From Thinopyrum elongatum (Eukaryota > Streptophyta > Magnoliopsida > Poales > Poaceae), in the NCBI GenBank assembly GCA_011799875.1, contig CM022297.1:540872795-540936794 (forward strand): a DNA stretch of 64,000 bases. The letters run 5' to 3'. The translations under genes and the position numbers were made by a program. A model generated the notes under the pieces. The model was not told the origin of the DNA. It saw only the letters and a program-made list of their open reading frames with translations, and made no database searches. Below are positions 45,191 through 57,242 of the stretch, piece after piece (positions within the stretch are counted from its first letter, which is position 1; every line of letters begins with the position of its first letter).

Positions 45191-46611
45191 AAGTTTCTTT
45201 TCTGTTTTTCCATTTGTTTTTTGTTTTTAGTTTCTATTTTAAATTGCTTATATCTTTTAGGATATTTCATATTTTTGAGTGATTCTTTTTGCATTAGATT
45301 CTAAATTTTGTCTAGTTTCTGTTTGTGCCATTAGTTTTCAAATTTGAATGATTTAAATTTGTATTTGTTCAAATTTGCTTCAAACCCTAGATTGTGAATA
45401 ATTTGAGTTTAAAATTAGTTTTTAATTTAATTCTTTTTGCTCCTAGTCACGCGTTAGATTGTTGTCATAGTAAGATTTATTTGGTTACTTTTAGAATAAT
45501 TTAAATTAGGATTTTAATTAAAACAGTACTGTTTTGCTTATATAGTTGTTTTAGTCGTTTAATTGTTGTTTTCAATTATTTTTAGTTAGTTCTTTTTGTA
45601 GATTTTAACACGTTGTAGTATGCTTCTATTAGACAACAGTAGATAAATTTTTATAATTAATTAATATTAATTTTGCTACTATTTTGTATTAATAGTTGTT
45701 TAGCCTTTAATAATAGTTGATAGAATTAGTTTTGCTATATTTAAAAGTAATTCTTTTTGCCACTTTAATAGAACGTGACTCTGGCTTGGTTAACCTTAGT
45801 TGTGACTCTGGCTGGGACGGTGCTAGCAAATGTAGTCGACGGTAGGATTGGATGGACACCATCCCGGACTAAAGGGGTTCTGCAATTTTCAAACTCTACC
45901 CCCGGTATCGCCATTTCAGTTTTGAAAAAAACAAAAGAAAATGATAAAACTTCAAAAAATTAAAATCCTTCGAGATGTAGTTATGTTACTACATCTACTA
46001 GTTAGGAAAATTAAAAAACATAAATTTCGACATGTTTTGCAAAAAAGTGTTATGAAAAAGTAAAATGGCTATAACTTTTGCATACGATGTAAAAAAAGTT
46101 ATAATATATCAAAATGTTCAGCACGAGAAGCCGGTTCTGATTTCGATGGTCGTCGGCTGTTTTGTAGATTTTTAGAATCCTCAAATTCTGAAAGAAAAAA
46201 AGTTATCCTCAAATTTAAGTTTTTTTGAATTTTTGGTCAAACTCTGGTGAAACTATGGTCAAACTACTTATTCAATAAATATTAGTGTTACTAAATAATA
46301 TTAAAAATTACTAATGTCATATTTGGATTCCTCACATTTTTCTGATAATAATGGATATATTATTTGTCGAATTTTGATTTACAGATTTAAAGATATTAAT
46401 TATGCTATATTAAATGAATAAATGGCAAAAATTGAATATTTTATTTTCATTGAAATTCAATATTATTATTACTTATTTTATTTTAATAATTGTTTGGAAT
46501 TCAAAAAATTAAATCATGTGACATCAAGACCTATGGGTTAATAGGATTGTCAACTTACTATTGTCAGGAAAATAACAAGTGCAGACTTGAAAACTAGGGG
46601 GAATAGAACTA

Positions 46612-46670
46612 GGAAGTTAAGCGTGCTTAGGCTGGAGTAGTGAGAGGATGGGTGACCGGTCGGGAAGTTA
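46612..46670 (+). ncRNA. 5S rRNA-like segment in the CACTA element
   Basis: GGAAGTTAAGCGTGCTTAGG, then TGGAGTAGTGAGAGGATGGG, then TGACCGGTCGGGAAGTTA closely follow the second half of plant 5S rRNA, which has GAAGTTAAGCGTGCTTGGGC, GAGAGTAGTACTAGGATGGG and TGACC...GGGAAGT. This part contains the internal control region bound by TFIIIA. The 5' half of 5S rRNA is absent. A shorter second copy is at 46711-46740. Not a functional rRNA gene. Confidence 0.65.
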
Positions 46671-46843
46671 GACGATTTGGAATTAGTGCTCCACACTTGA
46701 GCAGTGATTAGAGATTAAGCGTGCTTAGGCTGGAGTAGTGATGAGGGGTGATTAGAGATTAAATTGTCAAATAATTCAGAAATTTGAAAATCAAAAAAAA
46801 AATTCCTTTAGTCCCGGTCCTCCAGCCCCGCTCCAGACAGCGG

Positions 46844-48360
46844 CGATACGTCCATTTTGCATCATGTTTTCCTACTGTTATTTATGATGTTTTTATGCAT
46901 AATAATGCTTTTTGGAGTAATTCTAATGCTTTTTCTCTCATAATATGCAAGGTTCACACAAAGAGGGAGAATTCCGGCAGCTGGAAATCTGGACCTGAAA
47001 AAGCTACGTCAGGCTACCTATTCTGCACAACTCCAAATGAGCTGAAATTTCACGAGGAATTTTTATGGAATAAATAAGAATTATTGGAGCAAATAACTAC
47101 CAGAGGGGGCCCACCAGGTGGGCACAACCCACCTGGGCGTGCCAGGGAGCCCAGGCGCGCCCTGGTGGGTTGTGCCCTCCTCGGCCCACCTCCGGTGCCC
47201 CTCTTCTGGTATATAAGTCATTTTGACCTAGAAAAATAAGGAGAGGACTTTCGGGACGAAGCGCCGCCGTCTCGAGGCGGAACTTGGGCAGGAGCACTTT
47301 TACCCTCCGGCGGAGCGATTCCGCTGGGGGAACTTCCCTCTCGGAGGGGGAAATCATCGTCATCATCATCACCAGCAACTCTCCTATCTTGGGGAGGGCA
47401 ATCTCCATCAACATCTTCAACAGCACCATCTCCTCTCAAACCCTAGTTCATCTCTTGTGTTCAATCTTTGTACCGGAACTATAGATTGGTACTTGTGGGT
47501 GACTAGTAGTGTTGATTACATCTTGTAGTTGATTACTATATGGTTTATTTGGTGGAAGATTATATGTTCAGATCCATTATGCCATTTAATACCCCTCTGA
47601 TCTTGAGCATGATTATCATTAGTGGGTAGTTACTTTTGTTCTTGAGGTCACGGGAGAAATCTTGTTGCAAGTAATCATGTGAACTTGATATGTGTTTGAT
47701 ATTTTGATGATATGCATGTTGTGATTCCCTTAGTGGTGTCATGTGAACGTCGACTACGTGGCACTTCACCTTATTAGGGCCTAAGGGAATGCATTGTAGA
47801 GTAGTTATTAGATGATGGGTTGCGAGAGTGATAGAAGCTTAAACCCTAGTTTATGCGCTATTCCGTAAGGGACTGATTTGGATCCAAAAGTTTAATGCTA
47901 TGGTTAGATTTATTCTTAGTACTTTTCTCGTAGTTGCGGATGCTTGTGAGGGGGTTAATCATAAGTAGGAGGTTTGTTCAAGTAAGAACAGCATCTAAGC
48001 ACCTGTCCACCCACATATCAAATTATCAAAGTAGCGAACACAAATCAAACCAACATGATGAAAGTGACTAGATGAAATTCCCGTGTACCCTCAAGAACGC
48101 TTTGCTTATCATAAGAGATCGGTTTGGCCTGTCCTTTGCCTCAAAAGGATTGGGCTACCTTGCTGCACTTTTGTTACCATTACCGTTACTTGCTCGTTAC
48201 AAATTATCTTGCTACCAAACTACTCGTTACTTATAATTTCAGTGCTTGCAGACATTACCTTGCTGAAAACCGCTTGTCATTTCCTTCTGCTCCTCATTGG
48301 GTTTGACACTCTTACTTATCGAAATGACTATGATTGATCCCCTATACTTGTGGGTCATCA
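46844..48360 (+). repeat. E4 left LTR
   Basis: Runs from CGATACGTCCATTTTGCATC to TTGTGGGTCATCA. A GC-rich hairpin (GGTGGGCACAACCCACC ... GGTGGGTTGTGCCC, about 47107-47190) precedes the TATA box GGTATATAAG (about 47208). Confidence 0.92.
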
Positions 48361-48371
48361 AGGCTCTTTTC

Positions 48372-48389
48372 TGGCGCTGTTGCCGGGGA
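48372..48389 (+). other. E4 primer binding site (tRNA-Asp)
   Basis: TGGCGCTGTTGCCGGGGA, 11 bases after the left LTR. It differs at one base from the tRNA-Asp-complementary site used by Athila elements. Confidence 0.8.
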
Positions 48390-48466
48390 GTGAAGCGCTC
48401 TTGGTAAGTGAAAATCGGTAAGGAACAATTATTACTACATGCTGAAATTTATTGTCACTTGTTACT

Positions 48467-49390
48467 ATGGAGAACAGTCCTTTGAGGGGTTAGTTCGGGG
48501 TATCTTCACCTCGACCGGAACCACAATTAGTTACCCCTCAACCTACTGCACCTACTAAAAATATTGGTTATGAAATTCCTTCGGGTATGATAGAACAACA
48601 GCTAGCTAATCCTTATGCAGGAGATGGAACCGAACATCCTGATATGCACTTGATATATGTGGATGAAATTTGTAGATTATTTAAGCTTGCAGGTTTACCC
48701 AGAGATGAAGCTAAGAAGAAGCTTTTCCCGTTATCTTTGAAGGGAAAAGCATTGGCATGGTATAGGCTATGCAATGATATTGGATCTTGGAATTGGAATC
48801 GATTGAAATTGGAATTTCACCAAAAAATTTATCATATGCATCTAGTTCATCGTGATCGGAATTACATATATAATTTTTGGCCTCGTGAAGGAGAAAGTAT
48901 CGCTATAGCTTGGGGGAGGCTTAAGTCAATGTTATATTCATGCCCCAATCATGAGCTCTCAAGAGAAATTATTATTCAGAATTTTTATGCTCGGCTTTCT
49001 CATGATGATCGATCCATGCTTGATACTTCTTGTACTGGTTCCTTTATGAAGAAGACTATTGACTTCCGGTGGGATCTTTTAGAAAGAATTAAACACAACT
49101 CTGAAGATTGGGAACTCGGCGAAGGTAAAGAGTCAGATATTAAGCTCAAGTATGATTGTGTTAAATCTTTTATGAATACCGATGCTTTTCAAAAGTTTAG
49201 CACTAAATATGGACTTGACTCTGAGATAGTAGCCTCCTTTTGTGAATCATTTGCTACTCATGTTGACCTCCCTAAGGAGAGGTGGTTTAAATATCACCCA
49301 CCTATCAAAGAAGAAATTAAAGAACCAGTAGTAGCTAAAGATGAAACTATTATTTACAATGTTGACAGTTGTGCCTACTGCATATATTGA
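48467..49390 (+). pseudogene. E4 gag
   Basis: The ATG at 48467 (MENSPLRG) is followed by TAG at 48491-48493; the same frame then runs to 49390. Gag core: LFPLSLKGKALAWYRLCNDI and FWPREGESIAIAWGRLKSML. No zinc knuckle is seen, as usual for Athila-type gag. It ends in a stop just where the protease frame, shifted by one, takes over. Confidence 0.8.
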
Positions 49391-52300
49391 AAAACCTCCT
49401 TTCCCTATTAGGATAAAGGAACATGCTAAAGTCTCAACTATGGTCAACAAAAGTTATATTAGAACTTCTAAACATGCTGAACAAATCAAAGTAGAACCTA
49501 GTGTTGCTATGGTTAAAGATCTCTTGGTTGAAAATATAGATGGGCATGTTATTTACTTCTGTGATGAAGCTGCTAGGATTGCCAAACCCGATGAAAAAGA
49601 TAAACATAGACCCGTTGTTGGCATGCCTGTTGTCTCAGTTAAAATAGGAGATCACTGTTATCATGGTTTATGCGACATAGGTGCTAGCGTGAGTGCCATT
49701 CCTTTTACCTTATATCAAGAAATTATGAATGATATAGCACCCGCTGAAATAGAAGACATAGATGTTACTATTAAACTTGCTAATAGGGACACCATCACAC
49801 CACTTGGGATTGTTAGAGATGTTGAAGTCTTGTGTGGGAAAATAAAATACCCTACTGATTTTCTTGTTCTTGGTTCCCCACAAGATGACTTTTGTCCCAA
49901 TATCTTTGGTAGAACTTTCTTGAACACCGTCAATGCTAAAATAGATTGTGAGAAACAAACTGTCGGTGTTAGTTTTGGTAATGAGTCTCATGAGTTTAAT
50001 TTTTCCAAGTTTAGTAGGAAGCATCATAATAAAGAGTTGTCTAGTAAGGATGAAATAATTGGTCTTGCTTCTATTGCTGTGCCTCCTACCGATCCACTAG
50101 AACAATATCTGCTAGACCACGAAAATGATATGCATCTGCATGAAAGAAATGAAATAGATAAGATTTTCTTTGAACAACGTCCTCAACTTAAACACGATTT
50201 GCCTATTGAAACTTTAGGAGGTCCTCCTCCACCTAAAGGTGATCCTGTGTTTGAATTAAAACAATTGCCAGACACTTTAAAATATGCTTATCTTGATGAG
50301 AAAAAGATTTATCCTGTTATTATGAGTGCTAACCTTTCAGAACATGAAGAAGAAAGATTATTGAAGGTTCTGAAGAAGCACCGAGCTGCCATTGGATATA
50401 CTCTTGATGATTTAAAGGGCATTAGGCCCACTCTCTGTCAGCATAAAATTAATATGGAGCCTGATGCTAAACCCGTTGTTGATCACCAAGGACGTTTAAA
50501 TCCTAAAATGAAAGAAGTGGTAAGAACAGAAATACTGAAGCTTCTGGAAGCAGGTATAATCTATCCCATGGCTGATAGTAGATGGGCAAGTCCCGTTCAT
50601 TGTGTCCCTAAAAAAGGAGGTATTACCGTTGTTCCTAATGATAAGAATGAACTTATTCCACAAAGAATTGTTACTGGCTACAGAATGGTAATTGATTTTA
50701 GAAAACTAAATAAAGCTACTAGAAAAGATCATTACCCTCTGCCTTTTATTGATCAAATGTTAGAAAGACTATCAAAGCACACACATTTTTTCTTTCTTGA
50801 TGGATATTCCGGTTTTTCTCAAATACCTGTCTCACAACCTGATCAAGAGAAAACCACCTTTACTTGCCCTTTTGGAACTTATGCTTATAGACGTATGCCT
50901 TTTGGTTTATGTAATGCACCTACTACCTTTCAAAGATGTATGACTGCTATATTTTCTGACTTTTGTGAAAAGATTGTTGAGGTTTTCATGGATAATTTTT
51001 CCGTTTACGGAACTTCTTTTGATGATTGCTTAAGCAACCTTGATCGAGTTTTGCATAGATGTGAGCAAACTAATCTCGTCTTGAATTGGGAGAAGTGCCA
51101 CTTTATGGTTAATGAAGGTATTGTCTTGGGACATAAAATTTCTGAATGAGGTATTGAGGTGGATAAAGCTAAAGTTGATGCAATTGAGAAAATGCCATGC
51201 CCTAAAGATATCAAAGGTATTCGTAGTTTCCTTGGTCATGCTGGTTTCTATAGGAGGTTTATTAAAGACTTCTCTAAAATTTCTAGGCCTCTTATAAATA
51301 TTTTACAAAAGGATGTTTCATTTGTTTTTTATGATGATTGTGTAGAAGCCTTTGAAACACTTAAGAAAGCCTTGATTTCTGCGCCTATTGTTCAACCACC
51401 TTATTGGAACTTGCCTTTTGAAATTATGTGTGATGCTAGTGATTATGCTGTTGGTGCTGTTCTAGGACAAAGAGTCGATAAGAAATTAAATGTTATTCAT
51501 TATGCTAGTAAAACTCTGGACAATGCTCAACGAAATTATGCTACTACTGAAAAAGAATTTTTAGCAGTTGTGTTTGCTTGTGATAAATTTAGATCTTACA
51601 TTGTTTCTTCTAAAGTGACCGTTCACACCGATCATGCTGCTATAAAATATCTGATGGAAAAGAAGGATGTAAACCTAGACTTATTAGGTGGGTTCTTTTG
51701 CTACAAGAATTTGATTTACATATCACTGATAGAAAGGGAGCTGAGAACCCCGTGGCTGATAACTTGTCTAGGTTAGAAAATATTCTTGGCGACCCACAAC
51801 CTATTAATGATAGTTTTCCTGATGAACAATTAGCTGCAATAAATGTTTCTCATAACACTCCTTGGTATGCTGACTATGCCAATTATATTGTTGCTAAATA
51901 TATACCACCTAGCTTCACATACCAACAAACGAAAAAATTCTTCTATGATTTAAGACATTACTTTTGGGATGACCCACATCTTTATAAAGAAGGAGTAGAT
52001 GGTATTATTAGATGTTGTGTACCTGAGCATGAACAGGGATAAATCCTACGAAAATGTCACTCCGAAGCTTATGGAGGACATCATGCGGGAGATAGAACTG
52101 CTCACAAGGTGTTGCAATCTAGTTTTTATTGGCCTACTCTCTTCAAGGATGCCCGTTAGTTTGTTTTATCTTGTGATGAATGTTAGGAAATGGCTATGAA
52201 TTATTCTCTTGTTGTTGAACCATTTGATGTTTGGGGATTTGATTACATGGGACCTTTTCCTTCCTCTAATGGGTATACACATATTTTGGTTGCTGTTGAT

Positions 52301-53162
52301 TATGTTACTAAGTGGGTAGAAGCTATTCCAACTAGTAGTGGTGATCACAACACCTCTATTAAAATGCTTAAGGAAGTCATTTTCCCAAGGTTTGGAGTCC
52401 CTAGATATTTAATGACTGATGGTGGTTCACATTTTATTCATGGTGCTTTTCGTAAAATGCTTGCTAAATATGATGTTAACCATAGAATTGCATCACCTTA
52501 TCATCCTCAGTCTAGTGGTCAAGTTGAACTTAGCAATAGAGAAATAAAATTAATATTACAAAAAACTGTCAATAGGTCCCGAAAGAATTGGTCGAAGAAG
52601 TTAGATGATGCACTTTGGGCTTATAGAACAACATATAAAAATCCTATGGGTATGTCTCCGTATAAAATGGTTTACGAAAAAGCTTGTCATTTGCCTCTTG
52701 AGTTAGAACATAAAGCATATTGGGCAATTAAAGAACTCAACTATGATTTCAAACTTGCCGGTGAAAAGAGGTTATTTGATATTAGCTCACTAGATGAATG
52801 GAACCCAAGCCTATGAAAATGCCAAGTTATTTAAAGAAAAAGTTAAAAGATGGCTTGACAAAAGAATCCAAAAGCGTGAGTTCAAAGTTGGAGAATATGT
52901 TCTTTTGTACAACTCTCGTTTTAGATTCTTTGCAGGAAAACTCCTCTCCAAATGGGAAGGACCTTATGTTATCGAGGAGGTTTATCGATCCGGAGCCATC
53001 AAGATAAATAATGCCGAAGGTACTAACCCAAAGGTTGTTAATGGGCAACGAATAAAACATTATATCTTAGCTACGCCCAGTAACGTTGAAAGCAATATTA
53101 TCCAAACCATGACACCGGAAGAACACATAAAGGAAACTTTCCGGAACACTCTAGAATTGTGA
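49341..53162 (+). pseudogene. E4 pol: protease, reverse transcriptase, RNase H, integrase
   Basis: Protease CDIGASVSAIP and the RT block WASPVHCVPKKGG ... VIDFRKLNKATRKDHYPL lie in 49341-51149. The RT active site is VFMDNFSVYG, with AAT (Asn) at 50994-50996 in place of the second Asp. TGA at 51147-51149 sits in SERG context (CGA in the family). RNase H: MCDASDYAVGAVLGQ and [11 protein letters not shown] frameshift near 51690 leads to [11 protein letters not shown]. The integrase zinc region (CHSEAYGGHHAG ... CDEC) has three stops between 52040 and 52190. The DDE core is in 52190-52816 ([21 protein letters not shown]). A last frameshift at about 52800 leads to the basic tail ending 53162. Confidence 0.88.
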
Positions 53163-53282
53163 AAAAAAGGAGGTACGTGATACGGTAAGTAAACGGACTC
53201 CAAAAAATCCGCAAAAATATTTTCTGTCCATTTTGGAATATAACAAAAATTAGGAAAATAAGAAACAACCAGGAAGGCACCC

Positions 53283-53400
53283 CTGGTGCGCACAAGACAC
53301 CAGGGCGCGCCTGGCTTGCCAGGCGTGCCCAGGTGAGTTGTGCCCATCTCGGGTTTGCTTGTTTGCTTGTTTCCCAAGATAAAAAATCTTTATATACCCC
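53283..53400 (+). promoter_or_regulatory. LTR-like hairpin and TATA box ahead of the E4 downstream ORF
   Basis: A GC-rich foldback (CCCTGGTGCGCACAAGACAC, then CAGGGCGCGCCTGGCTTGCC and AGGCGTGCCCAGGTGAGTTG) is followed by TTTATATACCCC (TATA about 53389-53396). This lies 84 bases before the ATG at 53480. The order hairpin, TTGTGCCC, TATA matches that in the LTRs of E4 and E5, but this copy is internal. Promoter role is inferred. Confidence 0.5.
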
Positions 53401-53479
53401 CCGAACCTATTGACCACCGTATCGCGGAGAAATCTTCTGTTTTCTTTTCCTTGCTGTTTTCTGACAGATCCAATCCACC

Positions 53480-54004
53480 ATGGCCGCTTCAAGCTCCTCC
53501 AAGGACAAGTTCTTCGAGAACGTCATCAACCCATATTTGCGGGAGGTGATGTAGCACCCTCAGGCTATCCAGATGCATGAGGGGGTGCTGCACATCCGCG
53601 ATGTGCAAGGCCCCAAGGGGACAAAATCCGTGGAGGCTAGGCTTGAAGCTATGGAGCAGGAAGTCTTCCGGTGCAAGGGGATGGTAGAACATGGACTCAA
53701 TGCCAATCACCTCATGATCGCGGACTACACCCGTGATCTCAAGGTGGATGGCAAGTCCATGAAGGACATCATCTTCACCTTCAATGAGCAAATCAACTTC
53801 CTCCAAAGCCAGATCTATGATCTCCAAAACCAAGTCTTTGAATATGAGGCGAGGTTTAAAGGTATGAGTTTGGCTGCCAGTTGCAGGACCCGTGACACTC
53901 ACTCCTCCTCCTATGATGGTGAGCCCTTGCCATGGAAACCCGAGGATAAGATTGCTACTGCTTCATCACCACCACCTCCTTCTTCTTCACCAAAGGAAAA
54001 TTGA
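53480..54004 (+). pseudogene. E4 downstream coiled-coil ORF in the env position
   Basis: From ATG at 53480 in a good context (CCACCATGG): MAASSSSKDKFFENVINPYL, TAG at 53552-53554 (codon 25), then 149 more codons to TGA at 54004. The middle (EARLEAMEQEVFRCKG, FNEQINFLQSQIYDLQNQVF) has heptad-like spacing and looks like a coiled coil. The C-terminus is Ser/Pro-rich (SSPPPPSSSPKEN). No signal peptide or membrane segment, so it is not a classic envelope protein. Function unknown. The start codon may be decisive because a TATA box lies just upstream. Confidence 0.6.
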
Positions 54005-55570
54005 GTAATCGGGTATGGGCACTGCCCTTGGCTTGTGCCAAGCTTGGGGGAGGTGCCCCGGTATCGTATCACCTCCACTATCTTTTGCCTTTACTTATCT
54101 TAGTTCGATCCATAGTTATCTTTTGCTTTAGATGAATAAAAGTTTAGTTCGATCCTTTCTTTTCAAGTGTTTGCTTAGTGATCTATCTTTGTAATCGTGT
54201 GCAAGATATATATAATAAAGTTTAGTTTGAGTTTTGTTTTCTTTACTTTCATGTTCAATAAAAAGAAAGGAAATAAATGAAAAAGATCATATGCTAATTT
54301 TATGGTAAGTAATGACATCACATAAGGAAGAGTATAAGTAGGAAATTTTGTTGGAGATTGAAAAACATAGCATTGGTCAATGATGCAATTCATGAAAGAA
54401 TTAATAAGGGATGAGAAGATTCACATGCAAATACACTATCCTAGACATCTTTTGTGATTGTGAGCCCCCATCAAAATATTATATGCCAAAATTGTTGACG
54501 TTGGACAAGGAAGACAACATAATGATTTATGTTTGTTCATATTCACATAGAAGTTATATTGTCATAGATCCTTTAACATGTGGTGCTTGCCCCCCATCTT
54601 TGCTAGCCCAAAATTCTGCACTAAGTAGAGATACTACTTGTGCATCCAAAAACCTTTAAACCCAAATCTTATTTTGAGAGTCCACCATACCTACCTATGG
54701 ATTGAGTAAGATCCTTCAAGAAAGTTGTCATCAGTGCAAATAGGGCAATAAAAATTGCTTCTAAAAGTGTTGGATCATTTAGTGTAAGAGAAAATTGAGC
54801 GTTGTACGAACTTGTGATGGCAAAGAATAAAAGCGACAGACTGCATAATAAAGGTTGCTATCACAAGGGGCAATATAACGTGACGTTCTTTTGCACTAAG
54901 AGATTGAGCATACAAACAAATAAGCGCATGGCAACCTCTGCTTCCCTCTATGAAGGGCCTATCTTTTACTTTTTTGTATTTACTTTTATAAAAGAGTCAA
55001 AGTTCTTCTCTCTATTCCTTTTTATTTTCTCTTTTGGCAAGCATCATGTGGTGAGGAAAGATCTAGGCACATATATCCAATTGGATATGAGTAGCATGAG
55101 TTATTATTGTTGACATCACCCTCGAGGTGAGTATGTTGGGAGGCGAATCTATAAGCCCCTATCTTTCTATATGTCCGGTTGAAACGTTTTGCTCATGTGT
55201 ATGCGGTGAGTGTTAGCAATCATAGAAGACTATATGATGGTTGAGTATGTGGACTTGCCAAAAAGGGTCCGATACGTGACCCTTCCTGAAAAGATGATGA
55301 ATTGTAGTTGCAAAGTTGACTGAGAACATAGTTTGTTGGTTTTCAATAGGGTTTATGCTTTATACTTCGATGTTGTGATGAATTGTTACTTGTTCATGAG
55401 AAGTTTATGATAAAAGTTCTATGTTAAAGTTTGTTGCTATTATAATAATATACATGATGCTTCTATGTCCGTATTTTGTTTTTATCGACACCTCTCTCTC
55501 TAAGCATGTGGACATGTTTTTCGATTTCGGTTTTCGCTTGAGGACAAGCGAGGTCTAAGCTTGGGGGAGT
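54005..55570 (+). other. E4 non-coding 3' internal region and polypurine tract
   Basis: Opens with an internal PPT-like motif AAGCTTGGGGGAGGTGCC (about 54038) and ends with the true PPT CTAAGCTTGGGGGAGT at 55556-55570, directly before the right LTR. In between I see only short chance frames. Confidence 0.75.
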
Positions 55571-57090
55571 TGATACGTCCATTTTGCATCATGTTTTCCT
55601 ACTGTTATTTATGATGTTTTTATGCATAATAATGCTTTTTGGAGTAATTCTAATGCCTTTTCTCTCATAATATGCAAGGTTCACACAAAGAGGGAGAATT
55701 CCGGCAGCTGGAAATTTGGACCTGAAAAAGCTACGTCAGGCTACCTATTCTGCACAACTCCAAATGAGCTGAAATTTCACGAGGAATTTTTATGGAATAA
55801 ATAAGAATTATTGGAGCAAATAACTACCAGAGGGGGCCCACCAGGTGGGCACAACCCACCTGGGCGTGCCAGGGAGCCTAGGCGTGCCCTGGTGGGTTGT
55901 GCCCTCCTCAGCCCACCTCCGGTGCCCCTCTTCTAGTATATAGGTCATTTTGACATAGAAAAAAAATAAGGAGAGGACTTTCGGGACGAAGCGCCGCCGT
56001 CTCGAGGCGGAACTTGGGCAGGAGCACTTTTGCCCTCCGGCGGAGCGATTCCGCCGGGGGAACTTCCCTCCCGGAGGGGGAAATCATCGTCATCATCATC
56101 ACCAACAACTCTCCCATCTTGGGGAGGGCAATCTCCATCAACATCTTCAACATCACCATCTCCTCTCAAACCCTAGTTTATCTCTTGTGTTCAATCTTTG
56201 TACCGGAACTATAGATTGGTACTTGTGGGTGACTAGTAGTGCTAATTACATCTTGTAGTTGATTACTATATGGTTTATTTGGTGGAAGATTATATGTTCA
56301 GATCCATTATGCTATTTAATACCCCTCTGATCTTGAGCATGATTATCATTAGTGGGTAGTTACTTTTGTTCTTGAGGTCATGGGAGAAATCTTGTTGCAA
56401 GTAATCATGTGAACTTGATATGTGTTCGATATTTTGATGATATGTATGTTGTGATTCCCTTAGTGGTGTCATGTGAACGTCGACTACATGGCACTTCACC
56501 TTATTAGGGCCTAAGGTAATGCATTGTGGAGTAGTTATTAGATGATGGGTTGTGAGAGTGACAGAAGCTTAAACCCTAGTTTATGCGCTATTCCGCAAGG
56601 GACTGATTTGGATCCAAAAGTTTAATGCTATGGTTAGATTTATTCTTAATACTTTTCTCGTAGTTGCGGATGCTTGTGAGGGGGTTAATCATAAGTAGGA
56701 GGTTTGTTCAAGTAAGAACAACACCTAAGCACCGGTCCACCCACATATCAAATTATCAAAGTAGCGAACACAAATCAAACCAACATGATGAAAGTGACTA
56801 GATGAAATTCCCGTGTACCCTCAAGAACACTTTGCTTATCATAAGAGATCGTTTTGGCCTGTCCTTTGCCTCAAAAGGATTGGGATACCTTGCTAAACTT
56901 TTGTTACCATTACCGTTACTTGCTCGTTACAAATTATCTTGCTACCAAACTACTTGTTACTTATAATTTCAGTGCTTGCAGACATTACCTTGCTGAAAAC
57001 CGCTTGTCATTTCCTTCTGTTCCTCGTTGGGTTCGACACTCTTACTTATCGAAAGGACTACGATTGATCCCCTATACTTGTGGGTCATCT
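55571..57090 (+). repeat. E4 right LTR
   Basis: Runs from TGATACGTCCATTTTGCATC to CTTGTGGGTCATCT. Near-identical to 46844-48360. Hairpin at about 55836-55920 and TATA-like AGTATATAGG at about 55935. Confidence 0.92.
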
Positions 57091-57242
57091 AGCGGCCACG
57101 TGGAGCTCCTTTAGTCCCGGTTCGTAAGCCAACCGGGACTAAAAGTAATGGGCATTAGTCCCGATCGTTTTGTCCCGGTTGCAGAACCGGGACTAAAGGC
57201 CCTCTGGAACCGGGACTAAAGGCGCGTTTTCTACTAGTGTAT

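Larger units (their letters stand above)
46844..57090 (+). mobile_element. E4: gypsy element (Athila/Sabrina-like) with complete domain set
   Basis: 10,247 bp with LTRs 46844-48360 and 55571-57090 and exact 5-bp duplication AGCGG (46839-46843, 57091-57095) inside the CACTA. Order: tRNA-Asp PBS, gag, protease, RT, RNase H, integrase, spacer, coiled-coil ORF, long non-coding region, PPT. LTR tips have decayed (left CGATACG, right GTCATCT). Stops and frameshifts throughout make it inactive. LTR starts like this (TGATACGTCCATTTTGCATC) are, from memory, Sabrina-like. Confidence 0.93.
44885..57239 (+). mobile_element. Non-autonomous CACTA transposon, interrupted by E4
   Basis: Starts CACTAGTAGAAAATAGGGC and ends GCGTTTTCTACTAGTG. 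The exact 3-bp target duplication TAT lies at 44882-44884 and 57240-57242, in the internal region of E3. Subterminal arrays of TTTAGTCCCGGTTGG and its inverse CCAACCGGGACTAAA are present at both ends. Without E4 and its duplication it is about 2.1 kb and has no transposase. It carries a 5S rRNA-like segment near 46612. Confidence 0.9.

Noticed and set aside
49341..49390. Programmed frameshift between gag and pol in E4
   Set aside because: Related elements are usually single-frame here and the copy carries many other lesions, so a mutational indel is simpler; no slippery site was recognised.
53060..53492. Minus-strand frames over the hairpin region of E4
   Set aside because: They are opposite to the element's coding strand and span non-coding foldback sequence.
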